64,000 nucleotides of DNA from Pardosa pseudoannulata (GCA_032207245.1 CM063510.1:53280993-53344992); one strand, 5' to 3'. Shown: positions 11,050 to 23,657, counted from the stretch's first letter. Translations and numbers: made by a program. Notes: a model not told the origin generated them from the letters alone.

Positions 11050-11667
11050 CACTCAAGAGCCAAAACATTATGACAACCTGTCAATAACGAGTTGGTCCAC
11101 CTTTAGCGCGCAACACAGCCCCAACCTTCCTTGGCATGGCTGTCATAAGTCCTTGGTAGATGTCCGAAGATAGATTGTACCAGATGTTGAAGCAACGGTT
11201 ACGCAAATCCGAGATATTACGAATTGGTGGTCTTTGAGCTCTAAGCTGCCGTCCCATGACATCCCGAATGTGTTCTTTCGGATTGAGATCCAGATTTCCC
11301 AAAATTGAGTCAGGCGGCCAGGACATTAACTGTAATTCAGCATCATGTTCCTGCAACCCCTCCAACACAATTTTAGCCTTGTGACACGGGACGTCATCCT
11401 GTTGGAACATTCTCTTTCCAGCTGGAAAAACAGAGGCCATGTAAGGGTGCAACTGATCCGCAATAATGTTCAGATACACTGTAGCACTCATGGTCTGCTC
11501 TACCACAACCACGAGTCCCAGAGACTCCCAAGAGAACGTCCCCCAAAGTCTCCAGACTCTCCAGCAGCGGTTAAATACTACTTCCACCTGATGACGTGCC
11601 TTCCACGTCGTCCAGGCGAAATCATTGCAAAATGTAATGGTGGTCATAATGTTTTGGCTTTTCAGTG
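11050..11667 (-). mobile_element. Internally deleted Tc1-like transposon
   Basis: 618 bp, flanked by TA (11048-11049 and 11668-11669). Inverted ends share agccaaaacattatgac: the left begins cactcaagagccaaaac and the right reads back as cactgaaaagccaaaac. The interior encodes only the C-terminal half of a Tc1 transposase on the minus strand. Confidence 0.9.
11081..11647 (-). pseudogene. Tc1 transposase, C-terminal half (188 codons, open)
   Basis: Uninterrupted 188-codon frame encoding the C-terminal half of a Tc1/mariner transposase. Visible are FSWESLGLVVVVEQTMSAT, QQDDVPCHKAKIVL containing the second catalytic aspartate, and LDLNPKEHIRDVMGRQLRAQ near the third (glutamate) position, ending RAKGGPTRY. 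The N-terminal paired-like DNA-binding domain and the segment with the first catalytic aspartate are missing; the first 30 or so codons are scrambled relative to the family. Family length is about 340 residues, so this protein could not catalyse transposition. Within the third-residue region, the family's SPDLNP appears as SILGNLDLNP, a small insertion. It ends about 30 bp inside the element's terminal repeat, as is usual for compact Tc1 elements. Confidence 0.88.
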
Positions 11668-11669
11668 TA

Positions 11670-13536
<1,867 letters not shown>

Positions 13537-13584
13537 TCTGGTTTGAAGCTCTACGATCTACTTTTTTTTGCTTCATAAACTAAC
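13537..13584 (-). mobile_element. SINE type 1 fragment
   Basis: Only the tail-side 48 bp of the type 1 SINE is kept (ctggtttgaagctctacgat). The tRNA head is absent. Same orientation as the other copies. Confidence 0.6.
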
Positions 13585-13639
13585 CCTTTTTTTGACTTTA
13601 AAACCATTTTTTATATTTAGTGCATTCTCTAATATCTTC

Positions 13640-14905
13640 AAATTTTATTACGCGAGTATTTTTTACATATTGGCTATTTATTAAATTACACTTATGTAGT
13701 TAAATATATTCTATAAACAGTACATTATGAAACTAACAATTTAGATTTTTTCTTAATCATCATGTATAATAAACACTATTTTGTAAAAATAAATTTATAT
13801 TAAAACTTTCTTTCATACCAGTAAGAATAATATCTTAATATTTTGCTAAGGAAAATGTACCATCATTACATTAACATTTCATTTTAATATCTCGTTATTT
13901 AACAAACATTTAACAAATTCAGTTTTATACGATTTGATTGTAAGAAACTTTAATTTTACTATTATACTTTAAATATTACATAACTATTAAAATATATGGA
14001 AACTCACATTAAACATTCATAGATTAGCTTCTATGACAAATGAGAGAAAATTGCTTAAATCATAATTCAAAAGTTCAATCTAAATTTTTTCCATTTTCCT
14101 TAAGTAATAATTTACAAGTGGGAAGCTAACTTTCTGGCCCGATTGAAATTTAATAGAATAATCTCGTTTATTTTTCAAACTGCTTAATCCATCATTCTAG
14201 TGCTCACTCAAACGAGTTGGGACCGGAATAACGGGAATGAATAATTTGTAAAAATTAAGTACCAGCAATTTATCTTCTGAAAATGAGATGTTTTAATGCT
14301 GTTTCGTCAGTGAAAACATGTTTGCAAATGAAGGCTTCAATCAACTAGAGCATTTAAGAGGATCGATGGGAAAACATTTTTCAGGAGTACAGATATTTAA
14401 AACTACCGATGGTAATTATGATTAATTGATGCTCAGTTTCAGAGTAACAATTTGAGACTCATTGAAACAAAATGGTACGGTTTGGAACCAATTAGCGAGC
14501 AGAAAGTTTTGTCAAGCACAATGTTCAAAAGTTTAAAAGCTATTTATGATTTCCCCTAACTCTTTTTAAAGGTTCTTTTTTTCTAACCTTTTAACTCTCC
14601 TAAATTCGTTCACCCAGTTATATCAAAGGTTTAAGGTAAAAATGAAGGCGTATTGTTTTTAAAAGAAAAACTTTAAAAAAACTTTTTTTAAAGAAACAGA
14701 AACAAAGACAGTAATTTAAAAATGCACGTTAAAATCACACTAAAAATATTTGTTTCATATCAAACAAGTATTTTACAGCATGTTTATTTTCAAAAGCTGG
14801 TGTAAATATGTAGTTTTTAATTGACATTTTTATATAATGTATTTAATCTTTACACCAAATAAGTAAATTATTAAGATTTTATACCAGGAGTTACACCACC
14901 AAAAA
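13640..14905. repeat. Unit 1 of a 1.3-kb tandem duplication
   Basis: Non-coding unit repeated directly downstream with a period of about 1327 bp (ctggcccgatt at 14134 and 15461). The central part, about 14020-14600, is nearly identical to its partner (roughly 20 differences in 580 bp by eye). The outer parts differ more and contain indels. No open frame or RNA-gene signature was recognised. Confidence 0.88.
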
Positions 14906-14944
14906 AACTTCTTTTACTTATTTATAAAAAATTACTACCTATTT

Positions 14945-16117
14945 TACTACATGCGTCATCTTTTACATTTTGGCTATGTATTAAATTGCACTTAAATAGT
15001 TAAAGTCTATAAACAGTACATTATGAAATTAAAATTTAACTTTTCTTAATTATGTATACTAAACACTATTTTATAAAAAATCAACTTATTTTAATATTTT
15101 CTCTTATACCACTAAGAATAATATATCAATATTTTTGTAAGGAAAAAGCAAATTTGTTTTAAAGCATCACTAATTACGAAACATCATTACATTAACATTT
15201 TTTTAATATCTCGTGATTTAACAAAAATTGAAGAAATTCAGTTTTATACGATTTGATAGTAAGAAACTTTAATTTTACTATAATACTTTAAATATTCTAA
15301 ACTTTACATAACTTTTATAATGTATGCAACTCACGTTAAACATTCATAGATTAGCTTCTATAACAAATGAGAGAAAATTGCTTAAATCATAATTCAAAAG
15401 TACAATCTAAATTTTTTCCATTTTTCTTGAGTAATAATTTACCAGTGGGAAGCTAACTTTCTGGCCCGATTGAAATTTAATAGAATAATCTCGTTTATTT
15501 TTCAAATTGCTTAATCCATCATTCTAGTGCTCAGTCGAACGAGTTGGGACCGGAATAACCGGAATGAATAATTTGTAAAAATTAAGTACCAGCAATTTAT
15601 CTTCCGAAAATGAGATGTTTTAATGCTGTTTCGTCAGTGAAAACATGTTTGCAAATGAAGGCTTCAATCAACTAGAGCGTTTAAGAGGATCGATGGGAAA
15701 ACATTTTTCGGGAGTACAGATATTTAAAACTACCGATGGTAATTATGATTAATTGATGCTCAGTTTCAAAGTAACAATTTGAGACTCATTGAAACAAAAT
15801 GGCACGGTTTGGAACCAATTAGTGAGCAGAAAGTTTTGTCAAGCACAATGTTCAAAAGTTTAAAAGCTATGTATGATTTCCCCCAAATCTTTTTAAAGGT
15901 ACTTTTCTTCTAACCTTTTAACTCTTCTAAATTCGTTCACCGAGTTATGTCAAAAGGTTTAAGGTAAAAATGAAAGAGTATTCTATTTTAAAAGAAAAAC
16001 TTTATAAACACTTTTTTTAAAGAAACAGAAACGACGTTAGTAATTTAAAAATGCACGTTAAAAATATGTTTCACATCAAACAAATATTTCACAGCATGTT
16101 TATTTCAAAAGCTGCTG
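14945..16117. repeat. Unit 2 of the 1.3-kb tandem duplication (first part)
   Basis: Direct copy of unit 1. It is cut at 16117 by insertion of a piggyBac-type relic and resumes at about 18013. Shared core about 15350-15900. Confidence 0.88.
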
Positions 16118-16269
16118 TTAACATTTTACAGTCCATTGTTCCCAAAAGGGAACATAATATTAATAAATTTATTTAAAACTAAATTTCATCAATATTGATA
16201 CAAAAAATTTAGCAAATGTACTAAAAGGTGTACTCGATTTTTTAATATGGAATCTATTTCTATGATTAA

Positions 16270-16712
16270 CTGCTTCCGGTATAATTTAATAATGAAAAAC
16301 AGTGCATCAAATAACCATTTAATTTTTATTTAAAAAACTTGTTTCAATTTACAATTCTTGCATATTCTTAATTAAAATCCACTTTTTACATAGTGTTAAA
16401 TAATATCAGAAACAGTAAAATTAAGAAAATATCAAAGCAAAACATTAATAAGGTATACAGATAATAGTCTTCAAGCTAGTGGTACTTTTCAAAACAAAGT
16501 GCAAAGGAAACAAAGTGCTTTTATTCTGACTCATTAATTTGGCAATAACTTGTACCAAGAAATTCTAAGTAAACAATATGCAATAGTGTCTTGTGAATTT
16601 CACAAGTGATAAAAGTGTTGCCAAATTCAGTACACTAGAAATTTTAAACTAAATTAATTATCATATCAGAAAAACTAATGACGAGCTAGACTCGTCATTT
16701 TACCGGAAGGGG
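16270..16712. mobile_element. piggyBac-type MITE, family D, copy 1 (nested)
   Basis: 443 bp between TTAA sites (16266-16269 and 16713-16716). Left end ctgcttccggtataattta, right end taccggaagggg. Tgacgagctagactcgtca is the subterminal palindrome at the right end. Shorter than the other two family D copies because it lacks an internal segment. It lies inside the family B relic and is therefore younger. Confidence 0.9.
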
Positions 16713-16952
16713 TTAATAGAAAAATGTATAAAAAATCATAAAAATGACCCTTTTTATTTTTTCGATAGAGCACAAATTAAAAATTCACATAAATGTAAAA
16801 AAAAACATCTAATGCTTCTAAAATCCGATTGGTATGCTTAAAACAACTTTAATTTATTAAAAAATATATGAAATTCGACATTAATAATCAGAAACGTACC
16901 TGGAATAATTTATTAATTATTGATGTTCCCAAATGGGAACAATGGACTGTTG

Positions 16953-17690
16953 CCTCTATGCTCCGACGAAATATTTCCTCTACGGTTACTACTTATAATT
17001 TGATTAACGACCTTGCTGATAGAAATATAAAAGTTATTGGAACTATACATGAACATCGCATAAAAAAATGCTCATTCATGCTCTCAAAACAGATGAAAAA
17101 ACTAGAAAAAGGTTCATTTGATTACCAATGTGATGGATCGGTGTTTTCATGCTGCTGGAATGACAATTCTGTAGCTCAAATTTTTGTAATCATCTCACAG
17201 TGCAGTTGACGAAAAGATATTCAAGGAAAGAAAAGAAAAAATGGACATACAACAGCCAAATTTAATATATAAATATAATACTGGAATGGGATGAGTTGAC
17301 CTTCCAGATAGAATGTTAGGCAGTTACAATTCAATGCTTTGTAGTAAGAAATGGTGGTGAAATTTATTTCTTAAGGCTTTAAACTTTGCTGTTGATGCTG
17401 GTTGGATTTTATATTCAGCAACTTTTTTTTTTCAAAATAACAAGCTGACCCATCTGGAGTTTTGCTGACAATTTACAACCGCTCTTCTAAGAATTGCACC
17501 AATAAAAGTTGGGCCTAAACCAGGACCCAAAGTTCACAGAAAAAAAGTGATTGCAATTTTCTTGTACAAACAACACAAGGTAGATGTGCACATTGAATGC
17601 AAGATTAGCTTGCAATGAGTGCAAGAAACATTGCATATCCATTGCTTTCCAATATATCATGGCATAAAGGTATAAACTCATGTTTTTGTT
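16953..17690 (+). pseudogene. piggyBac transposase C-terminal remnant (family B)
   Basis: Degenerate C-terminal third of a piggyBac-type transposase. The open frame 16868-17209 contains IKVIGTIHEHRIKKC, KKLEKGSFDYQCD and WNDNSV, all typical of the family just after the second catalytic aspartate. The match resumes in other frames: a SNHLTVQL-like segment near 17190, then VDLPDRMLGSYNSMLCSKKW (about 17295-17355), which carries the third catalytic aspartate region. A stop lies directly before it, where the family has MGGVD. The cysteine-rich C-terminal domain is legible in pieces at about 17577-17650 (ARLACNECKKH). The first 28 or so codons of the open frame come from an inverted copy of the element end, not from transposase. 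At least two frameshifts and several stops make it non-functional. Confidence 0.85.
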
Positions 17691-18012
17691 TAAGAGAATG
17701 TTGTTTTCATTTAAATTTATAAGTTTTAAACTTTATTGATATCTGTGCTTAAATTTAAAAATAAATTTGAAATTCACTCTAACTATTTTTCTTATTATTT
17801 AATATTTAATATATACATCATTCTACTCAATTTGTGAATCCAGTGTATAGTCAGGAGTGGCCAATGTTTCCAATTGGGAATATCACGAAAACTGTAAAAG
17901 AAAAATTTTTCCCACAATTAAATGACTAACATACGTTAACTGAAGCATTAGAATGAAAGATATGCAAAAAAAAATTAAAATAAATTTGGATCTGAATTTG
18001 GCCTGTAAAAGG

Positions 18013-18115
18013 TTCAATATGCCCTTTTTAATTGACGACATTTTTGTTTAATATGTTTAATCTTTACACTCGATAAGTGCATTATTGTAAGATTTTATAC
18101 AAGGAGTTACACCTC
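18013..18115. repeat. Unit 2 of the 1.3-kb tandem duplication (resumed)
   Basis: Matches unit 1 positions of about 14805-14905 (tttttaattgac, tttaatctttacac, gattttatac.aggagttacacc), completing unit 2 beyond the piggyBac insertion. Confidence 0.85.
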
Positions 18116-18672
18116 AAAATTTATTTTATTTATTTATAAAACATTATATATAAATATTTATTTAAAAAAATAGATCTGGGAGAATAAGGATATTCGAACA
18201 GTAGGAATGTAAAGAGTTTTACGCAATGTTTAACACTCGATTGACATAATGAAATTCTGACTGACAATCTGATCTATTTTCTTTTTTGTACCTTAGTGGA
18301 GTAAATTGGAAGATCATTCCAGTAAGCTGAAGAATATTCTAGTAACTTCTAGAATTAACTAAAGAAAAACTAAAAATAAATTTAATTAAAACTGTCGCCA
18401 GGCCACTCACATAGCAATGATATCACAGAGAATTGTGTGGTGGATTATGTTGCAGCAACTAAACATTTCCATTCTGGCTTTTTCTTCATTACATGATCCT
18501 GAAGACGAGTTAAAATCTCTAAATGCCGAGTAATAGCCTGTCCACAAACAATAAATTTTTTTAGTCAAATTCCCCCCAAATAAAAAAATATCAATGAACA
18601 CATGATACTCATATAAAAAATACTTTATTCCTCGTAAATCTTGCGTAATAGGTATTCTCTACAAGACACTAT
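18116..18672. other. AT-rich DNA without recognisable genes
   Basis: Nothing recognised. Confidence 0.45.
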
Positions 18673-18682
18673 TTTTCTGCTA

Positions 18683-18857
18683 CCTGTTTGTTTTGGAGTG
18701 CTACTGTCTACTTTTTTCAACACGAGGGTATATGAGACCGAGACCTACAGTTCCAAGCCGATTCCGAACGACTACGAACATCCATGCCACAGTGGGATTC
18801 GAACCCATGAACTCCGTACCGAAGGTCAGAACACTAAACATTCGGCCATCGTTCGGC
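18683..18857 (-). mobile_element. tRNA-derived SINE, type 1, copy 4
   Basis: 175 bp with a 10-bp target duplication (tttctgctac at 18673-18682 and 18858-18867). Head, B box (gttcgaatcccac) and tail are readable on the minus strand. The two open frames here (18641-18871 and 18693-18935) are only SINE sequence. Confidence 0.92.
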
Positions 18858-19086
18858 TTTCTGCTACGTGAGGAGTCATCATTGTATTTCGCGATAATAT
18901 TATCAGATTATAATATAGTTTTATTAATTATCTAATACTTATAATCTATCTAATCAAATCATTTGTTTCGCTTGATTTCGGAGCATTAAGGTCTGCTTTT
19001 TACAACACGAGGGCTAATATGACAGGGACCTACTGCTTAAAGGCGATTCCGAACAGATATAAACATTCATGAACCACTGGGATCCT

Positions 19087-19582
19087 AGATAGCAAATTCA
19101 GTTTGTAACAGTCTTGCTTTGCAAAGCTGCAAACTTGCAGTAAGTTCAGAATGACCAGTCTGCAAGTTTGAAACAAGACTGCAGCAAGCCTAAGAATTTT
19201 CGCTTGCTTCAAGGTTGTCATGACATGGTTGCCACAATTTTGCAGCAAAATAGCTTTGCAAAGGAGTAGCCGCTTTATGTTCCTCCTAACTTGCCAGAGT
19301 TTTACTGCACGTTTGAGGCATCAAAATTGTTATAATAAGATATTATCCAGAAAAAATCGAACTTGATGCAGTTCGGTTTGGTTTGGTTTGGAGTGCTACG
19401 GCCTACTTTTGCAACACGAGGTCTAATGAGACCGGGACCTACTGCTTAAAGCCGATTCCGAACTGCTACGAACATCCATGACACAGTGAGATTCGAACCT
19501 ACGAACTCTGGTACCGAAGGTCAGCACCCTAACCAACCAGCCATCGTTCGGCCGAACTTGATGCAAGTATGCATGGTATCTG
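19087..19582. mobile_element. Unclassified MITE inserted in a SINE
   Basis: Begins cctagatagcaaa and ends ggtatctgg, giving a short inverted repeat ccyagata. The duplicated target would be about 3-4 bp (gat or ggat). The interior is rich in gcaaa/tttgc words (ctttgcaaagctgcaaactt). It itself carries SINE copy 6. The superfamily was not recognised. Confidence 0.65.
19371..19552 (-). mobile_element. tRNA-derived SINE, type 1, copy 6
   Basis: 182 bp with a perfect 13-bp target duplication (cgaacttgatgca at 19358-19370 and 19553-19565). It is inserted within the MITE that splits copy 5, and is therefore the youngest layer at this spot. Confidence 0.93.
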
Positions 19583-19689
19583 GGATTCAAACCCACAAAT
19601 TCCGGTACCGAAAATCAGCACCTAAACCGTTCGACCATCGTTCGGCTGTCCAATCATGTAGACTTTCAGATGTTCCATAAATCCTTTAA

Positions 19690-20272
19690 GCCTCCGAGTG
19701 GAACACATAGATTAAAAAAAAGTCTCCAAAATACTCCCTTGTTATTGTCCATTTACTTCGGGTTATAAATTGATATATAAATAGATATTATAGATATTAT
19801 AGATATTATATTGTTAATTTTTAATACACATAAGGCTCGTTAAGTCTCGAAGATCACCCCATAAGAAATAATGAATTCTAAAAGTACCAAGAAAAATATT
19901 TTTGAGAGACTTATTTTTTTTTATGTTAATGAAACGTTATCCAAGATATTTAAGTAGTGCATTTAGAGATACATCAGTTACCGCAAACGAAATACTTCGA
20001 AATAGAGATTTACAAAGCCATAACAGTGCTATTAGTGTCTTTGAGCCTCAGGGAGTAGGGGTGATACCTCAATAAATGTCAGTCAAAGAGGGATGTAGTT
20101 TCTAAAATATCGACCTGACACTCCTACGTCAAACATTGGCAGAAAAAACACAGGCAGAAATACACATTACATCCATTTTCAAAACGTTTTTGAAGGTCGA
20201 AAATTCAAAGTAACAACCACTTTGAAGTCATCATCGGTTTGGCGGAATTGTACGAGCGAACCACTTAGAGGG
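19690..20272 (-). mobile_element. piggyBac-type MITE, family H, copy 1
   Basis: 583 bp between TTAA sites (19686-19689 and 20273-20276). Left end gcctccgagtgga, right end ccacttagaggg. It is the reverse-oriented relative of 27276-27894, with matching words (catcatcggtttggcggaattgta here, its complement there). No transposase recognised. The open frame 20222-20464 starts in its end and is not a gene. Confidence 0.85.
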
Positions 20273-20276
20273 TTAA

Positions 20277-21056
20277 AAGATATGAAACAACTTAAAATGC
20301 ATACACTGGAAAAAAAGAATTATCATTTGAAAGAAAAAAATAAAGGTAACTTTTTAAAAAATGATTCCAATTTTAAACAAAGCAACAGTAAAGTTCAAAT
20401 AATTCGACGTAAAAGAAAGTTTTCATTTCAGACTGACAAAAAAAAAGATAAATGCACAGATTAGATACGAAAAAAAATATTTGAAAAACAACAAATTGCT
20501 GTTGACTTCAGAAAACTTTCAACTATCTTAGTTTAACTCGGAAAAACATTTTAAATTCAAGCGGTACACGAAATGCAATTACCTTTCTTCAATGTCTTCA
20601 TATTTATATGCAAGCACCTCGGTTTTAGATAAAATTACACTGCGGGGAAGCAAAATACCTTAAGCACTTACAATAAGGGAAACATGGGATTACATGCTAG
20701 CTGTATGCAATAAATATACGTTTATTAAAAGTAATGGGATACATTTGCCTTAGAAAAAAGTTTTGCAGCGTAACTACTTAAACAGGAAAATGGAAGAAAT
20801 TTTAGAGATTATAATGATTCCCCAGTGCATGTAATTTTTGTCTCGGAAAAAAATGTCACATTGCAGTACATAATAATCTCAGGTTTTTCACATTTCTTCG
20901 AAATTTAGAAACTTCTTTGAATAAATTAGAGTTTGCTGTGCTTTTATATAAAACTTTCATTTCTATATTTCAAAAAACTTCTTAGCAATTGGATAATTTT
21001 CATTTTATGTCTGGAAGTATATTACTGTAGGGCTTTCTAATCTAATCCACACCCTC
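20277..21056. other. AT-rich DNA without recognisable genes
   Basis: Nothing recognised. Confidence 0.5.
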
Positions 21057-21060
21057 TTAA

Positions 21061-22153
21061 CATATTGTGCGTGGGTACATTTCGCAGGGGAATTGTACCG
21101 GAAGCGGGTGTTTTGCACGTAAATTTAGTTATTCAGTTTAATCGCAATAGATCGAAAATTATTTAATTTTTTACCCACCTTTTCGCATTTTATATTGAAA
21201 TATATAAACAAATATATAAATATATATAATTAGATATATATAAATAACCATAAGATTTTTGTAAAAAAATATATTTTTTAGTGAATAAATTTATAACAGT
21301 ATCGCAAATATGAAAAATCAAATAGAAATAGTAGTATATAGTTTTAATTTTTTCAAATTATGTTATATATAAACATTTTTACATTATAAAAAAATGAAAA
21401 GAGCAATCGTAAAATTTATAACTTAAAAACTAGTTTTTCTCTAAATTTTTCCAGATTCTATGTAGTAGACAAGAACATTCGGCTTTGTCGTCAGTTGAAT
21501 CTCAACAGATCGAAAATTATTTAATATTTTAACCAACTTTTTGTATTTTATATTGAGATATGTAAACAAACATTTGAAATTAGAGATTTATTTTAATTTC
21601 CAAATATATACTGGGAGATTCGGATGCATTAAAGAACACTAACACAATATGTGCGGGTACATTTCGCAGCGGAATTGTACCGGAAGAGGAAGTTTTGTTC
21701 GTAAATTTAGTTATTCAGTTAAATCTCAATAGATCGAAAATTATTTACTTTTTTAACGAACTCTTCGTATTTTATATCAAAATATATAAACAAGTACATA
21801 ATTAGAAATATATAAATAAAAGCCATGCGATATTTGTAAACAAAAAATATTTTTTTATTGGATTAATCTATAATAGTATCGTAAATATGAAAAATCAAAT
21901 AGAAATATTAGTATATAGTTTTAATTTTTTCCCTTTCTGTGGTTCCGCAACGACTGATGTAAAAACTAGTTTTTATTTGTTTAAATTTTTCCAAAATCTA
22001 TGTAGTAGACAAGAACATTTGGCTTTTTCCCTGTATATACCGTTATTTGTTGTACCTACAAACAAACCATGTTGTTACACTAACTTGTACTAGTCTGTGA
22101 CTAGCGCTCAAGTATAAATCGTCAGAAAACGTACATGTCCCGCATACAATGTG
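21061..22153. mobile_element. piggyBac-type MITE, family E, copy 1 (head-to-tail)
   Basis: 1093 bp between TTAA sites (21057-21060 and 22154-22157). The left end begins catattgtgcg and the right end reads back as cacattgtatgcggg. A second left end starts at about 21643 (cacaatatgtgcgggtac) after a decayed ctaa. The shared block (acatttcgcag.ggaattgtaccgg, then a atagatcgaaaattattta block) therefore occurs twice in the same direction, at 21061-21530 and 21643-22060. No transposase recognised. Confidence 0.85.
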
Positions 22154-22159
22154 TTAAGG

Positions 22160-22390
22160 CGATACACACTCTCATTAAACTGTGCAGTTTTCCAGGGTGA
22201 GGTCACACCTGAGAGATAAATTGTATAAACTGTGCAGTTTATCTGTGTGATGTCATTATTGAATGAAAAACTAGAAACTATACAGTTTATGCCAGTATTT
22301 CGTCAGTTTTCATGTCTGAAATAAATAAATAAATTCTCTTTTACAACGATAACTGCGCAGTTTATTTTCAATTTCTGACAGGGAAAGTAC
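22160..22390. repeat. Direct repeat with aactgcgcagtt-type palindromes, copy 1
   Basis: Contains aaactgtgcagttt twice (about 22178 and 22232), a related element at about 22275, and aactgcgcagttt at about 22350. It is a diverged direct copy of about 22790-22960. Confidence 0.65.
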
Positions 22391-22610
22391 TTTGCAAAAG
22401 TGTCTTTTCTTATTGAAATTCTTAAAAATCATCTTGGGCTTTGGCATGTACAAAAATATCCTTTTTCAAACCGGATAAAAGAAAAATGTTTTGAAAGAAA
22501 AGTTAATATTTGCCTTGCTTTGTTATGTACAACTTTCGTTACCTCAATTTATTAATTTTCATTTTATTGTAGGCAGTCTGTATTTTTACTTTAGAGCTTT
22601 CAAATCTTAA

Positions 22611-22782
22611 GTTTGGTTAATTTAGAAATCTACGGTCTACCTTTTTTATTACACGAGGTTTAATGAGACCAGGACCTACTGCTAGAGGCTGATTCCTAAC
22701 GTGTAGAAGCAACCATATCGTAGGAGGATTCGATCCCACGAACCCTAGTACATAACAGCAGAGACCTGTCCGTTAAACTCGT
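22611..22782 (-). mobile_element. SINE type 1, copy 7 (degenerate)
   Basis: The tail side (gtttggttaatttagaaatctacggtct), the middle (taatgagaccaggacctactgct) and a decayed B box (gattcgatcccac) are readable on the minus strand. Confidence 0.78.
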
Positions 22783-22789
22783 TTTAAAA

Positions 22790-23370
22790 GCGAACCACAC
22801 ACTATTACTTAAACTGTAGTTTTTCCGTGTGACATCATAACTAAATGATTATTGTGTAAACTGCAACTTATACCCAGTATTTATTCAATCTTGTGGCGTG
22901 ATGTAAATTAACCCCCTCCTACAACGGTAACTAAGCAGTTTATTCTAAAAGTTAGAAAGTTCTACAACTTAGCCGTCATTTCCTAAGTATATACAAAACA
23001 ACCGTATAAAATACCATTATTTAAGGCTGTTTCATAAAAAGAGACTTATTTATCCAGGTGCGATTGAGCCTGATGTGTCTAATGTGAAAACATTAAGAAC
23101 CTCAAATCTGGTTTTTAGAAAATAATACAAACAAGGGGAATGATTCGAAAAAGAGTTCTGCTAATGCGTATGCTTATGTGCCAAACCTTTGCTACTGCAA
23201 GAAACTAATACTCCAGCCGGGTTTTGAAACTTATATTGAATACGCCATTCACCTTCAACGAATCTGGTAACATTAAGGAAAAAGCTAAAGTATAAACTAT
23301 AATTCCCACACACTCTTAATTCAGATAATCATTCAAATTTCACTCTGACCAACTGCGCAGTTTTACTGCA
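22790..23370. repeat. Direct repeat copy 2 and further cagtt palindromes
   Basis: 22794-22960 is a diverged copy of 22196-22390 (gtgtgacatcat, ccagtattt, ctacaacggtaact). A further paired motif (aactgcgcagttttactgcacagttt) lies at about 23350-23376. The DNA between is unclassified. Confidence 0.55.
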
Positions 23371-23646
23371 CAGTTTGACCGATAGTATGATGGCATTTTT
23401 CAATTAATGTACGGTAATTTAAAGCATCCAAATCAATAATAGTACTCGAACCCACTGATTTTGGACAATAAAGGGGTCCTAGTTATTCCGACATTATGCA
23501 CAGCCAATTTTTATTCGGAACCTGTAATGTAGACATACTAGAATGTAGACAAACTTTTAAAAGCAATATTCATATACGTTGGATTTTAAACTTATTCAAA
23601 TAGTGACATTTTCTATAAATTGAAGTTTTTCTACGATCTCATACAT
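23371..23646. other. Non-coding DNA
   Basis: Nothing recognised. Confidence 0.4.
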
Positions 23647-23657
23647 CAAGAGAATGT

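Larger units (their letters stand above)
16122..18012 (+). mobile_element. piggyBac-type transposon relic (family B)
   Basis: Inserted in duplication unit 2. Left target TTAA at 16118-16121; the right target copy has decayed to TTCA (18013-18016). Comparison with unit 1, which lacks the element, confirms both ends. The terminal repeat is short and imperfect: ttttacag near the left end, ctgtaaaa near the right. A subterminal palindrome of type tgttccc...gggaaca occurs at about 16140 (left), 16926 (internal) and, decayed, 17869 (right). It contains the C-terminal part of a piggyBac transposase and a nested family D MITE. Confidence 0.85.
18963..19646 (-). mobile_element. tRNA-derived SINE, type 1, copy 5, split by a MITE
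   Basis: The tail and body lie at 18963-19086, and the head resumes at about 19582-19646 (ggattcaaacccacaaa through to cgttcggc). The two halves join exactly at the SINE's 'gggattcgaaccc' once the intervening element is removed. Confidence 0.82.

Noticed and set aside
20222..20464. 80-codon basic frame
   Set aside because: Starts in the end of a MITE and is lysine-rich because of A-rich DNA; no domain.
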